Position numbers and translations under genes: made by a program. This document shows positions 51,007 through 63,400 of a stretch of 64,000 nt of DNA, one piece after another; position 1 is the stretch's first letter; the number at the start of each line of letters is the position of its first letter. The notes under the pieces were generated by a model. That model was not told the origin of the DNA. It was given only the letters and a program-made list of their open reading frames with translations, and ran no database searches. This DNA comes from Algimonas arctica (GTDB lineage Bacteria > Pseudomonadota > Alphaproteobacteria > Caulobacterales > Maricaulaceae), in contig NZ_BMZH01000011.1 in NCBI RefSeq assembly GCF_014652695.1, positions 1-64,000 of the forward strand, read 5' to 3'.

Positions 51007-54000
51007 ATGAACTCATACCGCGTCGCCATTCGCCAGCAAGCTTTCCAGACAACGGCTCGTTTACCGGACACGTCCCGGCTAACAGAGCCGGCGTTAAGGA
51101 CTGCCATTCAGGACCGCGCCCGCACGCTCGTCCGTCATTTGCGTGAAGATAGCAAACCCGGCTTGATGGAATTGATGTTGGCTGAATATGGCCTCTCGAC
51201 GGATGAGGGCGTGGCCTTGATGTGCCTCGCCGAAGCCTTGCTTCGGGTGCCGGATACCGAGACGATGGATGACCTGATTGAGGATAAAATCGCGCCGTCA
51301 AAATGGGGTCTTCATCTCGGCAAAAGCGCCAGCCCGCTTATCAATAGCTCGACCTGGGCTTTGATGATGACGGGACGGGTGCTGGATACGAAAACCCCCG
51401 TTCACAAAACACTGGGCGGCATGGTCAAGCGTCTTGGCGAACCCGTTATCCGTCGCGCCGTGCGCGAAGCGATGAAAATCATGGGGCGTCAATTTGTGTT
51501 GGGCGAAACCATCGCTGGGGCGCTCAAACGCTCCACTGGCAAATATCGCTATAGTTATGACATGCTCGGCGAAGCGGCGATGAGCACGCCTGACGCGCTG
51601 GAATATTACGGGGATTATGAAACCGCGATCCGCGCGCTCGCAGCGCGCTGTAATAGCCAAGACGTCGCGGATAACCCCGGTATATCCGTCAAACTATCCG
51701 CGCTTCATCCGCGTTATGATGAGTTTCAGCGGGATCGCGTGATGGCGGAATTACTGCCGCGCCTGACGACGCTCGCCAAAATGGCGGCCGACGCGCGAAT
51801 GGGCTTTAATATTGACGCCGAAGAAAGCGAACGGCTCGAGCTGAACCTCGATATTGTCGAGGCGTTAGCCCGCGACCCGGCGCTGGATGGCTGGGACGGG
51901 CTCGGTCTTGTGGTGCAAGCCTTTGGCACGCGCAGTCCGGCTGTGATTGACTGGGTCGCGGACCTCGCCAAGGACACAGGTCGCCGTCTTATGGTGCGTC
52001 TGGTGAAGGGCGCCTATTGGGATACAGAGATTAAACGCGCGCAAGTGATGGGGCTGGACCGTTACCCGGTTTATGAGACTAAATCCGATACGGATCGGAA
52101 TTATATCCTGTGCGCGGAAAAACTTCTCGCCAATCGCCCCTCGCTCTATCCACAATTTGCGACCCATAATGCGCATACAGTCGCGGCTGTTCTCGAGCTC
52201 GCGGGCGAGGATCAATCGGGTTACGAGTTCCAGCGCCTCCACGGCATGGGCGATGCGTTGCATGCCTATTTGCGCGAAAAGCTGGATCGCCCTGTGCGGA
52301 TTTATGCGCCGGTCGGGGAGCATGAAGATCTGCTCGCCTATCTTGTGCGCCGCCTGTTGGAGAATGGGGCGAATAGTTCGTTCGTTTCCAAAGTGACTGA
52401 CAAGGCCGTGAGTATTGACGAAATTATCGCTGATCCGTTTGAGGATATTCGCGACACGATGCTACCGCGCCCCAAAGACACGACAGAGCCGCACATAAAT
52501 AGTTCGGGTTATGATTTGCGTGACCCGCTGACGGCGCAAACGCTGCTCGCGGCGAGGGCGCGTTATCGCGAGACGGTCTGGACCTTTGGCGAAGGTGTCC
52601 CGATCACAAACCCGGCGAAACCAAACGATGTCGTTGGCTTTGTCAATTTTGCCACGAAAGCCGAAACCGACACGGCCATTGCCCGCGCGCAGCCGTGGGA
52701 TGTGGGCGCTGCGACCCGTGCGTCTGTGCTCACACGCGCGGCAGACGGCTTGGAAGTCGCCGCCCCTGAATTGCTTGCCTTGCTCGCACGGGAAGCGGGA
52801 AAGACCGCAGAAGACGCCATTGCTGAGTTGCGCGAAGCCGTGGACTTTTTGCGCTATTACGCGACCTTTGCGAGCGACGATGATGCCCCCCTCGGCACCG
52901 TTGCTGCGATCGCCCCGTGGAATTTCCCGCTGGCGATTTTTGTCGGCGAAGTGACCGGGCCACTCGCGGCGGGCAATGCCGTCATTGCGAAACCGGCGGA
53001 AAGCACGCCGCTCATCGCGATGCGGGCGACACAAATTTTACATGATGCAGGGGTTCCTCGAACGGCGCTGCAAACCCTCCCGGGTGACGGCGCCGTCGTC
53101 GGCGCTGCGCTGAGCAGTGATCCGCGCATTGACGGAGTCGTCTTTACAGGATCGACAGCCACCGCGATGGCGATCCACCGCAATGTGGCGCGTCATCTTG
53201 ATCCAGCCGCGCCCTTGGTTGCGGAAACGGGCGGGATCAACGCCATGATCGTCGACAGCACGGCATTGCCCGAACAGGCCGTGCGCGATGTGCTGGCGTC
53301 AAGTTTTCAGAGTGCCGGTCAACGCTGCTCCGCGCTGCGGGTATTGTTTGTGCAATCCGATATCTACACGCCGTTCGTTCGGTTGTTGAAAGACGCGATG
53401 GCCGAACTGCGCTTGGGTGATCCGTGGGATCTGTCTACCGATGTTGGCCCCGTTATTGATGAACGTGCTCGGAAAGGCTTAGTCGATTATATTGCTGAGC
53501 ATGATCCCCTGTTTCAATTGGGCGTGCCTGAAATAGGCCGGTTCGTCGCGCCGACATTGATCGAGGTCGATGGCTATGCCGATGTAAACCGCGAAGTCTT
53601 TGGTCCTGTTTTGCATGTCACGCGGTTCAATGCGGTAGATATCCCGGACATTATAAACAGGATCAATCAGCGCGATTACTCGCTGACCTTTGGTTTGCAC
53701 ACGCGGATTGATGGGCGTGTCACTGAGACAAAGCGGGCCCTGCGCGTCGGCAATATTTATATCAACCGCAACCAAATCGGTGCGGTCGTTGGGGTGCAAC
53801 CGTTTGGTGGCTCTGCCCTTTCAGGGACAGGTCCCAAGGCGGGGGGGTCCGATTATGTTGAACGCTTCACCCGACAGTCTGTGAAGCGGGATAATACGCC
53901 CGATACACCCATTGTTATGGCTCAGGACGACTTGGGGCATGACCCCCAAGCTGCGATCGACGCCGCGCCGCCCGCGCGGATGGACCCGCTGTCGACAACT

Positions 54001-54369
54001 GAGCTTCCCGGTCCAACAGGGGAAAGCAACCGCTTGTCCGTCTATGCCAAGGGTAAAGTTTTGTGTCTGGGGCCGGGCACGGCTAACCGCGCCGCGCAAG
54101 CGGACTTAGCACAAAGCTACGGCAATAGCGCCGTTTTGCTGTCAATCGCGCCAGAGGATTTGCGTACGTTGGGCGGGTTTACGGCGGTTATTCATTGGGG
54201 GTCCGAGGCGGATCAACGTGCTTGCCGCGTGGCCTTAGCGGAGCGAGACGGCCCCATTTTGCCGTTGATTGTGTCTGATGATCCCTTGATGTTGGTGCGC
54301 GAGGAACATGTCTGTATCGACACCACCGCGTCTGGCGGGAACGCGCAATTGCTGGCAGCCGCGGAATAA
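51007..54369 (+). CDS. putA: Bifunctional proline dehydrogenase / glutamate-semialdehyde dehydrogenase PutA
   Basis: A 1120-aa enzyme that oxidises proline to glutamate in two steps with substrate channelling. The proline dehydrogenase barrel (about residues 120-480) contains V-R-L-V-K-G-A-Y-W-D-T-E and the Y-E-F-Q-R-L-H-G-M-G-D flavin-pocket strand. The aldehyde dehydrogenase domain (about 560-1010) has the Glu in V-A-E-T-G-G and Cys in S-A-G-Q-R-C-S-A-L-R. A further C-terminal domain of about 100 residues follows, giving a type B length. There is no N-terminal ribbon-helix-helix, so it is not autoregulating. I favour ATG 51007; earlier in-frame starts (50923, 50968) exist. Confidence 0.95.
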   Translation: MNSYRVAIRQQAFQTTARLPDTSRLTEPALRTAIQDRARTLVRHLREDSKPGLMELMLAEYGLSTDEGVALMCLAEALLRVPDTETMDDLIEDKIAPSKWGLHLGKSASPLINSSTWALMMTGRVLDTKTPVHKTLGGMVKRLGEPVIRRAVREAMKIMGRQFVLGETIAGALKRSTGKYRYSYDMLGEAAMSTPDALEYYGDYETAIRALAARCNSQDVADNPGISVKLSALHPRYDEFQRDRVMAELLPRLTTLAKMAADARMGFNIDAEESERLELNLDIVEALARDPALDGWDGLGLVVQAFGTRSPAVIDWVADLAKDTGRRLMVRLVKGAYWDTEIKRAQVMGLDRYPVYETKSDTDRNYILCAEKLLANRPSLYPQFATHNAHTVAAVLELAGEDQSGYEFQRLHGMGDALHAYLREKLDRPVRIYAPVGEHEDLLAYLVRRLLENGANSSFVSKVTDKAVSIDEIIADPFEDIRDTMLPRPKDTTEPHINSSGYDLRDPLTAQTLLAARARYRETVWTFGEGVPITNPAKPNDVVGFVNFATKAETDTAIARAQPWDVGAATRASVLTRAADGLEVAAPELLALLAREAGKTAEDAIAELREAVDFLRYYATFASDDDAPLGTVAAIAPWNFPLAIFVGEVTGPLAAGNAVIAKPAESTPLIAMRATQILHDAGVPRTALQTLPGDGAVVGAALSSDPRIDGVVFTGSTATAMAIHRNVARHLDPAAPLVAETGGINAMIVDSTALPEQAVRDVLASSFQSAGQRCSALRVLFVQSDIYTPFVRLLKDAMAELRLGDPWDLSTDVGPVIDERARKGLVDYIAEHDPLFQLGVPEIGRFVAPTLIEVDGYADVNREVFGPVLHVTRFNAVDIPDIINRINQRDYSLTFGLHTRIDGRVTETKRALRVGNIYINRNQIGAVVGVQPFGGSALSGTGPKAGGSDYVERFTRQSVKRDNTPDTPIVMAQDDLGHDPQAAIDAAPPARMDPLSTTELPGPTGESNRLSVYAKGKVLCLGPGTANRAAQADLAQSYGNSAVLLSIAPEDLRTLGGFTAVIHWGSEADQRACRVALAERDGPILPLIVSDDPLMLVREEHVCIDTTASGGNAQLLAAAE

Positions 54370-54371
54370 GC

Positions 54372-54391
54372 ATGGCCGCGAAAGCGGCCAT
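54372..54391 (+). terminator. GAAA-loop hairpin after putA
   Basis: ATGGCCGC-GAAA-GCGGCCAT makes a perfect 8-bp stem directly after the putA stop. No T-run follows, so it may act as a factor-dependent or mRNA-stabilising hairpin. Confidence 0.5.
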
Positions 54392-54503
54392 CAATGCATC
54401 TAATGGCGGTTATCGCCAAAAACGACTTGATCGTCCGCCGTTGACGCTGGCACACGCAATTTAAGAATGGGCAAATAGCTCACGATCGCAGGGGAAAGTG
54501 TTG

Positions 54504-56174
54504 ATGACGGACCACAAAAAGCCTTGGTTGAAGCTGCATGAGGAACTGGGCGTTGTTGTGCCCGAGTTTGACGGCCTGCCGCTTGGCGCGCATATTGAAC
54601 GTCATGCGATCGCCCGCCCGGATGCGCCCGCTTTTCGTTATTTTTCCCGCACGCTGAGCTATGCTGAGCTGAATGCCGAAGCCAATCGACTGGCGAACGC
54701 GTTACAGGCCAACGGCATTGGTGCAGGCGATACGGTCGGGTTTCACATGCCCAATGTGCCGCAATATGTGGTTGGCATAATTGCCGTGTCTAAATTGGGC
54801 GCGCGCGGGTCGGGCGTATCGCCCTTGCTGGCGCCACCAGAATTGGTTCACCAGATTGAGGATGCGGGAATTTCTGTCCTCATGACTCTGTCGGATTTCG
54901 CGCCCGCGATCGCCGCAATGGCGCGGACGCCCGAGGGACTTCGCCATATTATCAGTGTGGGCGCCGGGGATTTTCTTGGCGCGCCCGATATTACCTCTGT
55001 CGATCGTCCCGGGGTTCAGGCCCATACTTATCAGACCTTGGTCGAGGGGCAGTCGGACGACTTTTCGCAAGTCGATATCCAGTCCGATAACACGTTCATG
55101 ATCCAATATACGGGCGGCACAACGGGCAAGCCCAAGGGGGCCGAGATTAGTCATAAGACGTTGCTGCTTAATCCGATTCAAGTCGCGGCGATGGACCCGC
55201 CCAATCAGCTTTATGTAGAAAAATACGCCTCGGCGTTCCCCTTTTTCCATGTTGCGGGATTGTCGTTCATCGTTGGCGCGCTGACGTTTGGCGCGCAATC
55301 ACTGTTGCTGCCCAATCCGCGCGATATTGATCATTTCGTCGCGCAATTAAAAGCGGTGCCCCCGACGCGGCTCGGCGCGGTGCCCGCGCTATACGATATG
55401 TTGTTGGCGCACCCTGAATTTGCCGACGTTGATTTTTCCGGACTGCAAACCGCGAAATCGGGCGCGGCGCCTCTGACGCGCACAACTTATGATGCACTGG
55501 CGGCCGTCATTGGCGCGGGTAAATTTGCCGATGTGTTTGGCATGACCGAAACTGGACCGTGCTACATCAACCACCCTATTGCACACTATAAAATTGGCTC
55601 TGTCGGCATCCCAATGCCCGGGGCCGATGTGCGGATTATGGATGTTGAAACGGGGACAAAGGAAATGCCACTTGGCGAGGTCGGGGAAATTGTGACCTCT
55701 GGGCCACAGCTCATGACGGGCTATCTGGGTCTTCCCGACGAGTCCGCGCGTGCTTTGCGAGAGATCGATGGTGTGCGTCACATGTATAGTGGCGACGTCG
55801 GCTATATGGACGAAGACGGCTATATTTACCTCTGTGATCGGGCCAAGGATATGCTCGTGGTCGGCGGGTTCAAAGTCTTCTCGGTTGAGATTGAAGACAA
55901 GTTGAAAGCGTTGCCCGATGTGGCTGAGTCCGCCATTGTCGGCGCCCCCGATGCGAAACGGCCGGGGAATGATATCGTTCATCTTTTTGTCCAGCGCAGC
56001 GCCGTGAGCACAGGGTCGGATGCCGAAACTGAAGGTCGCCTCCGTGCGTGGATTCGCGCGAATATGGCCCCCTATAAAGTGCCCAAACACATCCACTTCC
56101 TCGATGAAATTCCGCTGACCCCGGTTGGTAAGATCGACAAGAAGAAGATGCGGGCCACAGTCACAGACGCATAA
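54504..56174 (+). CDS. AMP-binding acyl-CoA synthetase
   Basis: A 556-aa ANL-superfamily ligase that activates a carboxylic acid as acyl-adenylate and then thioester. The phosphate loop Y-T-G-G-T-T-G-K-P-K-G, A5-type F-G-M-T-E-T-G, and the C-terminal Y-S-G-D-V-G-Y and K-V-P-K-H-I-H with catalytic Lys (G-K-I-D-K-K) are present. AGGGG is upstream; I use ATG 54504, behind GTG and TTG. It is long-chain-type by length, but the acid is unknown. A D-2-hydroxyacid dehydrogenase gene follows immediately. Confidence 0.88.
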   Translation: MTDHKKPWLKLHEELGVVVPEFDGLPLGAHIERHAIARPDAPAFRYFSRTLSYAELNAEANRLANALQANGIGAGDTVGFHMPNVPQYVVGIIAVSKLGARGSGVSPLLAPPELVHQIEDAGISVLMTLSDFAPAIAAMARTPEGLRHIISVGAGDFLGAPDITSVDRPGVQAHTYQTLVEGQSDDFSQVDIQSDNTFMIQYTGGTTGKPKGAEISHKTLLLNPIQVAAMDPPNQLYVEKYASAFPFFHVAGLSFIVGALTFGAQSLLLPNPRDIDHFVAQLKAVPPTRLGAVPALYDMLLAHPEFADVDFSGLQTAKSGAAPLTRTTYDALAAVIGAGKFADVFGMTETGPCYINHPIAHYKIGSVGIPMPGADVRIMDVETGTKEMPLGEVGEIVTSGPQLMTGYLGLPDESARALREIDGVRHMYSGDVGYMDEDGYIYLCDRAKDMLVVGGFKVFSVEIEDKLKALPDVAESAIVGAPDAKRPGNDIVHLFVQRSAVSTGSDAETEGRLRAWIRANMAPYKVPKHIHFLDEIPLTPVGKIDKKKMRATVTDA

Positions 56175-56175
56175 A

Positions 56176-57111
56176 ATGCCGATCGCCCTCCCAGATTCAG
56201 TGGTTGTTCTGGGTCCGAAAGCGCGTGCCATTGCGGCGTTGCTGCGGGACGCGCTGCCAGCGCTTTCTGTGTTGGAAGCGGGCGCGGCCCCGAAAGGCGG
56301 CTACGCGCTGATCGCCTTTACGCCAGGCCCGGAAATCGCCCGCTACGCAGATGCGGACTGGGTCCATATTGCGGGCGCAGGTGCGAACGGCGTGTTGGAT
56401 CGTTTGACGGACGCGAACATGTCTCCGCACCTGATCACCCGCACTGTCGGTCGCATGGGGCAGCAGATCGGCGAATATGTCCTGTCTTATATTTTGGCGG
56501 ACACACAGAAACAGGCGTTGCGGCGTCAGTTGCAAGCTGATCGAAACTGGAACCCTGTGGCGGGCACACCGGATATTGCCGCAGACCGTAGAGCGTTGAT
56601 CTTTGGCACGGGCGGGATTGGCGGGGGCGTTGCGACGTCTTTGCTGGCGATTGGGATGCGGGTCTCGGGCGCAAGCCGGAGCGGACAGGCGCGGGCGCCG
56701 TTTGACCGTGTCTTTCGGTTAGACGACCTTCCAGATATGACTAATTTTGATGTGTGTGTGGGGGCGCTCCCGCTGACGTCACAAACGCAGGGCATTATCG
56801 GCATAGACGTCTTGTCAAAGTTTGAAGGCGCGCTCTTTATCAATGTTGGTCGCGGGGCAACAGCGGATATGGATGCCGTGGTTGAGGCCTTGGCGGCGGG
56901 CCGCTTGCGTCACGCCGTCTTGGATGTTGTGCCCGAAGAACCGCTCCCGCCAGACAGTCCGCTGTGGGCGCAGCCCCAGATGACCCTGACGCCGCATGTC
57001 TCAGGCATCACCCTGAATGCAGACACGGTCGCGGCTTTTACAGCGGCGTATCGCGCGATTGAGGCCGGGGAAGAGCCGCCGCTGAGGGTCGACGCCAAAG
57101 CGGGATATTAA
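56176..57111 (+). CDS. D-2-hydroxyacid dehydrogenase
   Basis: A 311-aa NAD(P)-dependent enzyme. The Rossmann motif G-T-G-G-I-G-G-G, the N-V-G-R-G-A-T segment with catalytic Arg, and the P-E-E-P-L-P and T-P-H-V-S-G stretch with catalytic Glu and His identify the family. It lacks the usual complete N-terminal substrate strand pattern, being somewhat short. One base separates it from the ligase gene stop, so they are coupled. Confidence 0.85.
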   Translation: MPIALPDSVVVLGPKARAIAALLRDALPALSVLEAGAAPKGGYALIAFTPGPEIARYADADWVHIAGAGANGVLDRLTDANMSPHLITRTVGRMGQQIGEYVLSYILADTQKQALRRQLQADRNWNPVAGTPDIAADRRALIFGTGGIGGGVATSLLAIGMRVSGASRSGQARAPFDRVFRLDDLPDMTNFDVCVGALPLTSQTQGIIGIDVLSKFEGALFINVGRGATADMDAVVEALAAGRLRHAVLDVVPEEPLPPDSPLWAQPQMTLTPHVSGITLNADTVAAFTAAYRAIEAGEEPPLRVDAKAGY

Positions 57112-57115
57112 ACCG

Positions 57116-57925
57116 CTATATTTCGAAATCTTCCGGCCTGTAACCCGGGTCGGGATAGGTCGGATTCATAGCTTCCAGCGTTTGCCGGACCAATCGCGCG
57201 ACAATCGCATTGCGAGTGGGCTTATCGTCCGAGGGGATGATGTACCACGGCGCGTACGGCGTCGAGGTTCGCTGCACCATCGTTTCATAAGCATTCATAA
57301 AGTCCGGCCATAATTTGCGGTCCTCTAGATCGCCCGGATTAAACTTCCAGCGTTTGTCCGGGACGTCCAATCGGTCACGCAACCGTTCGCCCTGCACATC
57401 GTGACTAATGTGAAGCATACACTTTAGGATGGTCGTTCCGGTCTCAACGAGCATGCGCTCAAAATCGTTGATCTGTGCATAGCGCTGCTCAATGGCTTCC
57501 GCAGGCGCGAATTCTCGCACTTTAACGACTAAAACATCCTCGTAATGGCTGCGGTTAAAGACCGTGATCTGGCCCTTTTTGGGAACGACCTGATGGACGC
57601 GCCAGAGATAGTCATGCGCCAATTCTTGTTTGCTGGGGCTTTTAAAGGCGGCGACACCGACATTGAGCGGTGGTGTGCGGTCGAATACCGCTTTCGTTGT
57701 GCCGTCCTTGCCCGATGTGTCCATGCCTTGCAGTACCACGAGGAGTTTTTGGCTCGCTTGACCGTAAAGACGGTGGGCCAGGTCTTCAATGTCTTTGGCA
57801 TGATCCAAGGCCGCGTCTTTCGCATCGCTCTTGTCTTCGAAGTGATCGACTCGCGTTGGCCGGTCGGCCAGCGTAAATGTTTGTCCGGGCGTGGCTATAA
57901 AAGGCGAATTCGGGTGGTTAGTCAT
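57116..57925 (-). CDS. Polyphosphate kinase 2
   Basis: A 269-aa PPK2-type kinase that phosphorylates nucleotides with polyphosphate as donor. Walker A G-M-D-T-S-G-K-D-G and Walker B F-N-R-S-H-Y-E-D-V-L-V motifs and the lid W-R-V-H-Q-V-V-P-K-K-G are intact; one PPK2 domain is present. It converges with the dehydrogenase gene (4 bases apart). Confidence 0.93.
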   Translation of the reverse strand: MTNHPNSPFIATPGQTFTLADRPTRVDHFEDKSDAKDAALDHAKDIEDLAHRLYGQASQKLLVVLQGMDTSGKDGTTKAVFDRTPPLNVGVAAFKSPSKQELAHDYLWRVHQVVPKKGQITVFNRSHYEDVLVVKVREFAPAEAIEQRYAQINDFERMLVETGTTILKCMLHISHDVQGERLRDRLDVPDKRWKFNPGDLEDRKLWPDFMNAYETMVQRTSTPYAPWYIIPSDDKPTRNAIVARLVRQTLEAMNPTYPDPGYRPEDFEI

Positions 57926-57968
57926 CAAGTCTCCTTGGCGTCAGCGTTTGAACGCGCTAGCAGAGCGG

Positions 57969-58553
57969 ATGCGCTTCGTCATCCTGCTCTCCGCCCTTCT
58001 TTTCTCTGCTTGCAGAGGGGAAACAGTCGAGCCTGAGATACAGGCCCCCGCTTTTGAGACGAATTATGTTGTGGCGAATGATGAAAGCCGCCTTGGATTC
58101 GCGGCAACACAGGAAGGGGTCGTCTTCACGGGTGAATTTACTGACTTCGAGGCCCTGATCTATTTCGATCCTGAGGAGCTGGAGGCATCGCGTGTACTAG
58201 TGTCTGTGCCTCTCGCCTCATTTGATGGCGGTTCAACAGACCGGAATAGCAATGCGTCCAGCAACATCTGGTTTGACGCCAAAAAATTCCCTGTCGCAGT
58301 CTTTGAATCGCAATTAATCCGCGAAGACGGCAATGCCTATATTGCGCAGGGGACGCTCATGCTCAAAGGGCAAACCAAACAGATTTTGTTTCCGTTTAAA
58401 CTGAATGAGACAGACGGACGCACCGTCATGACGGCGACGTTCCCAATTAACAGGACCCGATGGGATGTGGGTCAATCGCCGTGGAATACCGAAGGTTATG
58501 TGGGTCTTGATGTAATTCTTGACCTTCGGATCGTCGCGGACCGGGCCCCCTGA
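57969..58553 (+). CDS. YceI-family lipoprotein
   Basis: A 194-aa lipoprotein (lipobox L-F-S-A-C). The mature YceI lipocalin-like barrel begins Y-V-V-A-N-D-E-S-R-L-G-F and includes F-D-A-K-K-F-P-V-A-V-F and L-M-L-K-G-Q-T. YceI proteins bind isoprenoids or polyprenyl lipids in the periplasm. The ATG at 57969 begins the signal peptide. It diverges from ppk2 by 43 bp and converges with uup. Confidence 0.87.
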   Translation: MRFVILLSALLFSACRGETVEPEIQAPAFETNYVVANDESRLGFAATQEGVVFTGEFTDFEALIYFDPEELEASRVLVSVPLASFDGGSTDRNSNASSNIWFDAKKFPVAVFESQLIREDGNAYIAQGTLMLKGQTKQILFPFKLNETDGRTVMTATFPINRTRWDVGQSPWNTEGYVGLDVILDLRIVADRAP

Positions 58554-58567
58554 TAATCCTATGAGAA

Positions 58568-60382
<1,815 letters not shown>

Positions 60383-60446
60383 GACGGGGCCTCTATGGGA
60401 GGAGCAATCGCTTTACAATCGGAACGAAAGACCGAAAACAGCAACT

Positions 60447-63400
60447 ATGGGCTTATTTGCAAATATTCGTACGAAATCCTTAGGCTTTTCCGCTTGTCTG
60501 ATAGGGCTGTGCTTCGGTTTAGGCCTAACAGTGGACGCGGTGGCACAGACGGCCCCGACGACACCGGCTGTTTCGGCGGCCCCTGACTTCACGACGCAGT
60601 CGCTGCGTGCAGAACTCGATGCACTCGAAGTGCCGGATGATGAGGGCGACGATCCATCCGATGGTCTGACAGATGAACAACGTGAACAGACGCGATCTTT
60701 CCTTAACAATGCGGTCAATAGTTTGGAAGCCGCGGCCCGTCAGGGTGAAATCGCGACGCGATTTAATAATAGTTTTGAGACAGGTGAACAGACTCTCACA
60801 GACCTTAGGGATGAAACGGAGGCTTTGCAGTCTGAGTTGATTGCACGGGAGCCGATGGACGGGGAAGCGGACCTCGTCGGCGAGGTTGCCATGTTCGCGA
60901 CTGAGCAAACGCTATTGGCCAAGGAAAGTGAGCTGCGCGCGTTGCAAGCCGAGCTCGAAGGATACCGGACGCAAACGACTGAGATTGGCGCGCGACTGAC
61001 AGCAGCCCCGCGGGAACTCAACGGCGCGCGCACACAGCTGGGTGAAATCAGCTCGGAGCTGACAGCCATAGACGGTCCCGACTTGGACCCGGTCGCGGAC
61101 GCCCGGCGCAAGTCGTTCCGTGCACGGGAGTTTTCCTTACGCCGCCAGGTGAGCGCGTTAGAAGCCGAGATATCAAGTCTGCCACTTCGGCAAGACATTG
61201 TCTCAGCGCGCCGAAATTTGGCCGATTTGCGGGCTGAAGCCTTGAACGAAGAAGTGCTCACGCTGCAAAACCTCACGGGACAGAGAAAAGTTGTTGAAGC
61301 AGCACAACAAGCGCAGCGCGCCCGCGACTTTGTCGCAAGCCTGACAGATACGCATCCGTTGGTGACGAATATGTCGGCTGAGAATTTGCGATTGGCCGAT
61401 ATGCTAACCGCGATGGCGACAGATGATTCTGCGACGTCGCGCCGGTTGGCCCGTGTGCGCGGCACAACCGCGAATGTTCAGAACGATCTGACCGCCGCGA
61501 CGGAACTTGTCAGTTTGGGACAGCTTGACCGAGAAGCCGGCGCAACATTACGGCGCTTGGGGGATCAACTCACGCCGGCGCTGCAATTGCGCGCTGATCT
61601 GCGCGATACGCAACGCGCGCTTGCGAGTTTGACCCGTCAACGGGTTGTCGCGCAGGAACAGCTTCGCGACTTACCTATCGGGGCGATTGATCCCGATGTC
61701 TTGCTGCAAAATGCGCGCGGAGAGGATCCTGCGATTGAGCCTTTGTCCGACACAGCCGCCGTCGCGGTCCGGCAATTAGCGGAACAAAGACGCGCGTTTT
61801 TACGCCAGATCGCGTCCAATGCGACAGGGCGCATTAACGCGGTAGCAGAATTACAAACCGCGCAGAACGAGCTTTCGGATCGTACTGAAGAATTGCGCAC
61901 TGTTTTGGATGAAAACCTACTCTGGGTGCCGAGCGTCCCCGCCATCAATGTGGGCTGGCCGCAAAAGGTTGTCCTGGGCGCCGTCGAGCTTTTCTCCCCC
62001 ATGCATGTCGAGACGGCGATCAATGCCTTACTAACGCAGTCTCAGCGTCTTTGGTTGGTCATCGTGTTTTTTGGCATCTGTATCATCCTCGCCTATCGAC
62101 TTCGCCCTAGCTTGCGGGAAGACATTCTCAAGCGGGCGGACTGTGTGGGGCGGGTGAGGCACGATAACTTATGGCATACGCCTGCGGTCATCGGGGCTGG
62201 GGTCATTATGGCGTTGCCATGGCCCCTATTGTTTGGCCTTTTGGCCATTCTCTTTGGCGCGTCGAATGAACCAGACCTTTTGGTCAGCGGTTTGTCCAAC
62301 GGCTTTGCCTATCTCGCGCTATTTTCATTGATTATCGTGACATGGAATTACTGGGACCGGGATCGATCCTTGTTTGCGGCGCATTTCAAACTGCACAAGG
62401 CTTTGCGTCTCGCTATTCAGAATAATTTACGCTGGTTCCTGCCTGTTGTTGGCACGACGTCATTTCTGCTGGCTGTGACCTCGGGCATGCGCGGGGAAAA
62501 TATTTACGGCGGCTTCTCCCTCGCCGTGTTTATGACCACGGCTCTGTCGCTGGCGGCCTTTGCTTTGCTGGTGCTGTGGCGCAGTCGAAAAAGCTACGCA
62601 TCGGCTATTGCGGATGGGTCTGCATTTAGCCGTTACCGGGTGCCGATGACGATTATCGCTGTGGGCTTGCCGCTGTTTGCGGCCGTGATGGCCGGAGCGG
62701 GGTGGTATGAAAGCGCAGACGATATTCTCGTGCGTTTATTCATGACCCTCTGGGTCTTGCTGTCGACTTATGTTCTTTACGGCACGGTGAGGCGCGCCAT
62801 CACTGTGTCGCAACGCCAGATCAAATATCGTCAAGCGGTTGAGCGTCGCGAAGCCACGATTCGATCGCGCAAGAAACAGCAGGAAGCCGAAGCGCGCGGC
62901 GAGGATATACCGTCACCACCGCCAATTGATACGGACGCGATCGATGTCACGGCGATGAGCCGCCAGTCATCACAGTTGCTCCGCACGATGATTGCTATCG
63001 GTCTAGCGGCAATGTTGTGGTTTATCTGGTCTGGTTTGCTGCCGGCTCTGTCCATTTTTGATGGGTTTCAGATCGGAGAAATCGGAACGGGGGATATTGA
63101 TCCAAATACCAAATTAGAAATCTTCCGCAGCATTACACTTTGGACGTTGCTGCAAGCCGGCGTGATTGCGACCATCACGATTATTGCGGCGCGCAATTTA
63201 CCCGGTTTCCTCGAAATTTTTATTCTCAACCGCCTCGGCGTAGACGCGGGGGCCCGCTACGCCGTTGTGACGATCTTGGGCTATATTATCGTCGCGACAG
63301 GCTTCGTGATTGTTTTCCAAAGGATCGGCCTGGAATGGGATCAGCTCCGCTGGATCGTCACGGGCCTATCGGTTGGTATTGGTTTTGGTTTGCAAAAGAT

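Noticed and set aside
55389-56231. 280-codon minus-strand frame opposite the acyl-CoA synthetase
   Set aside because: Antisense shadow of a well-supported gene.
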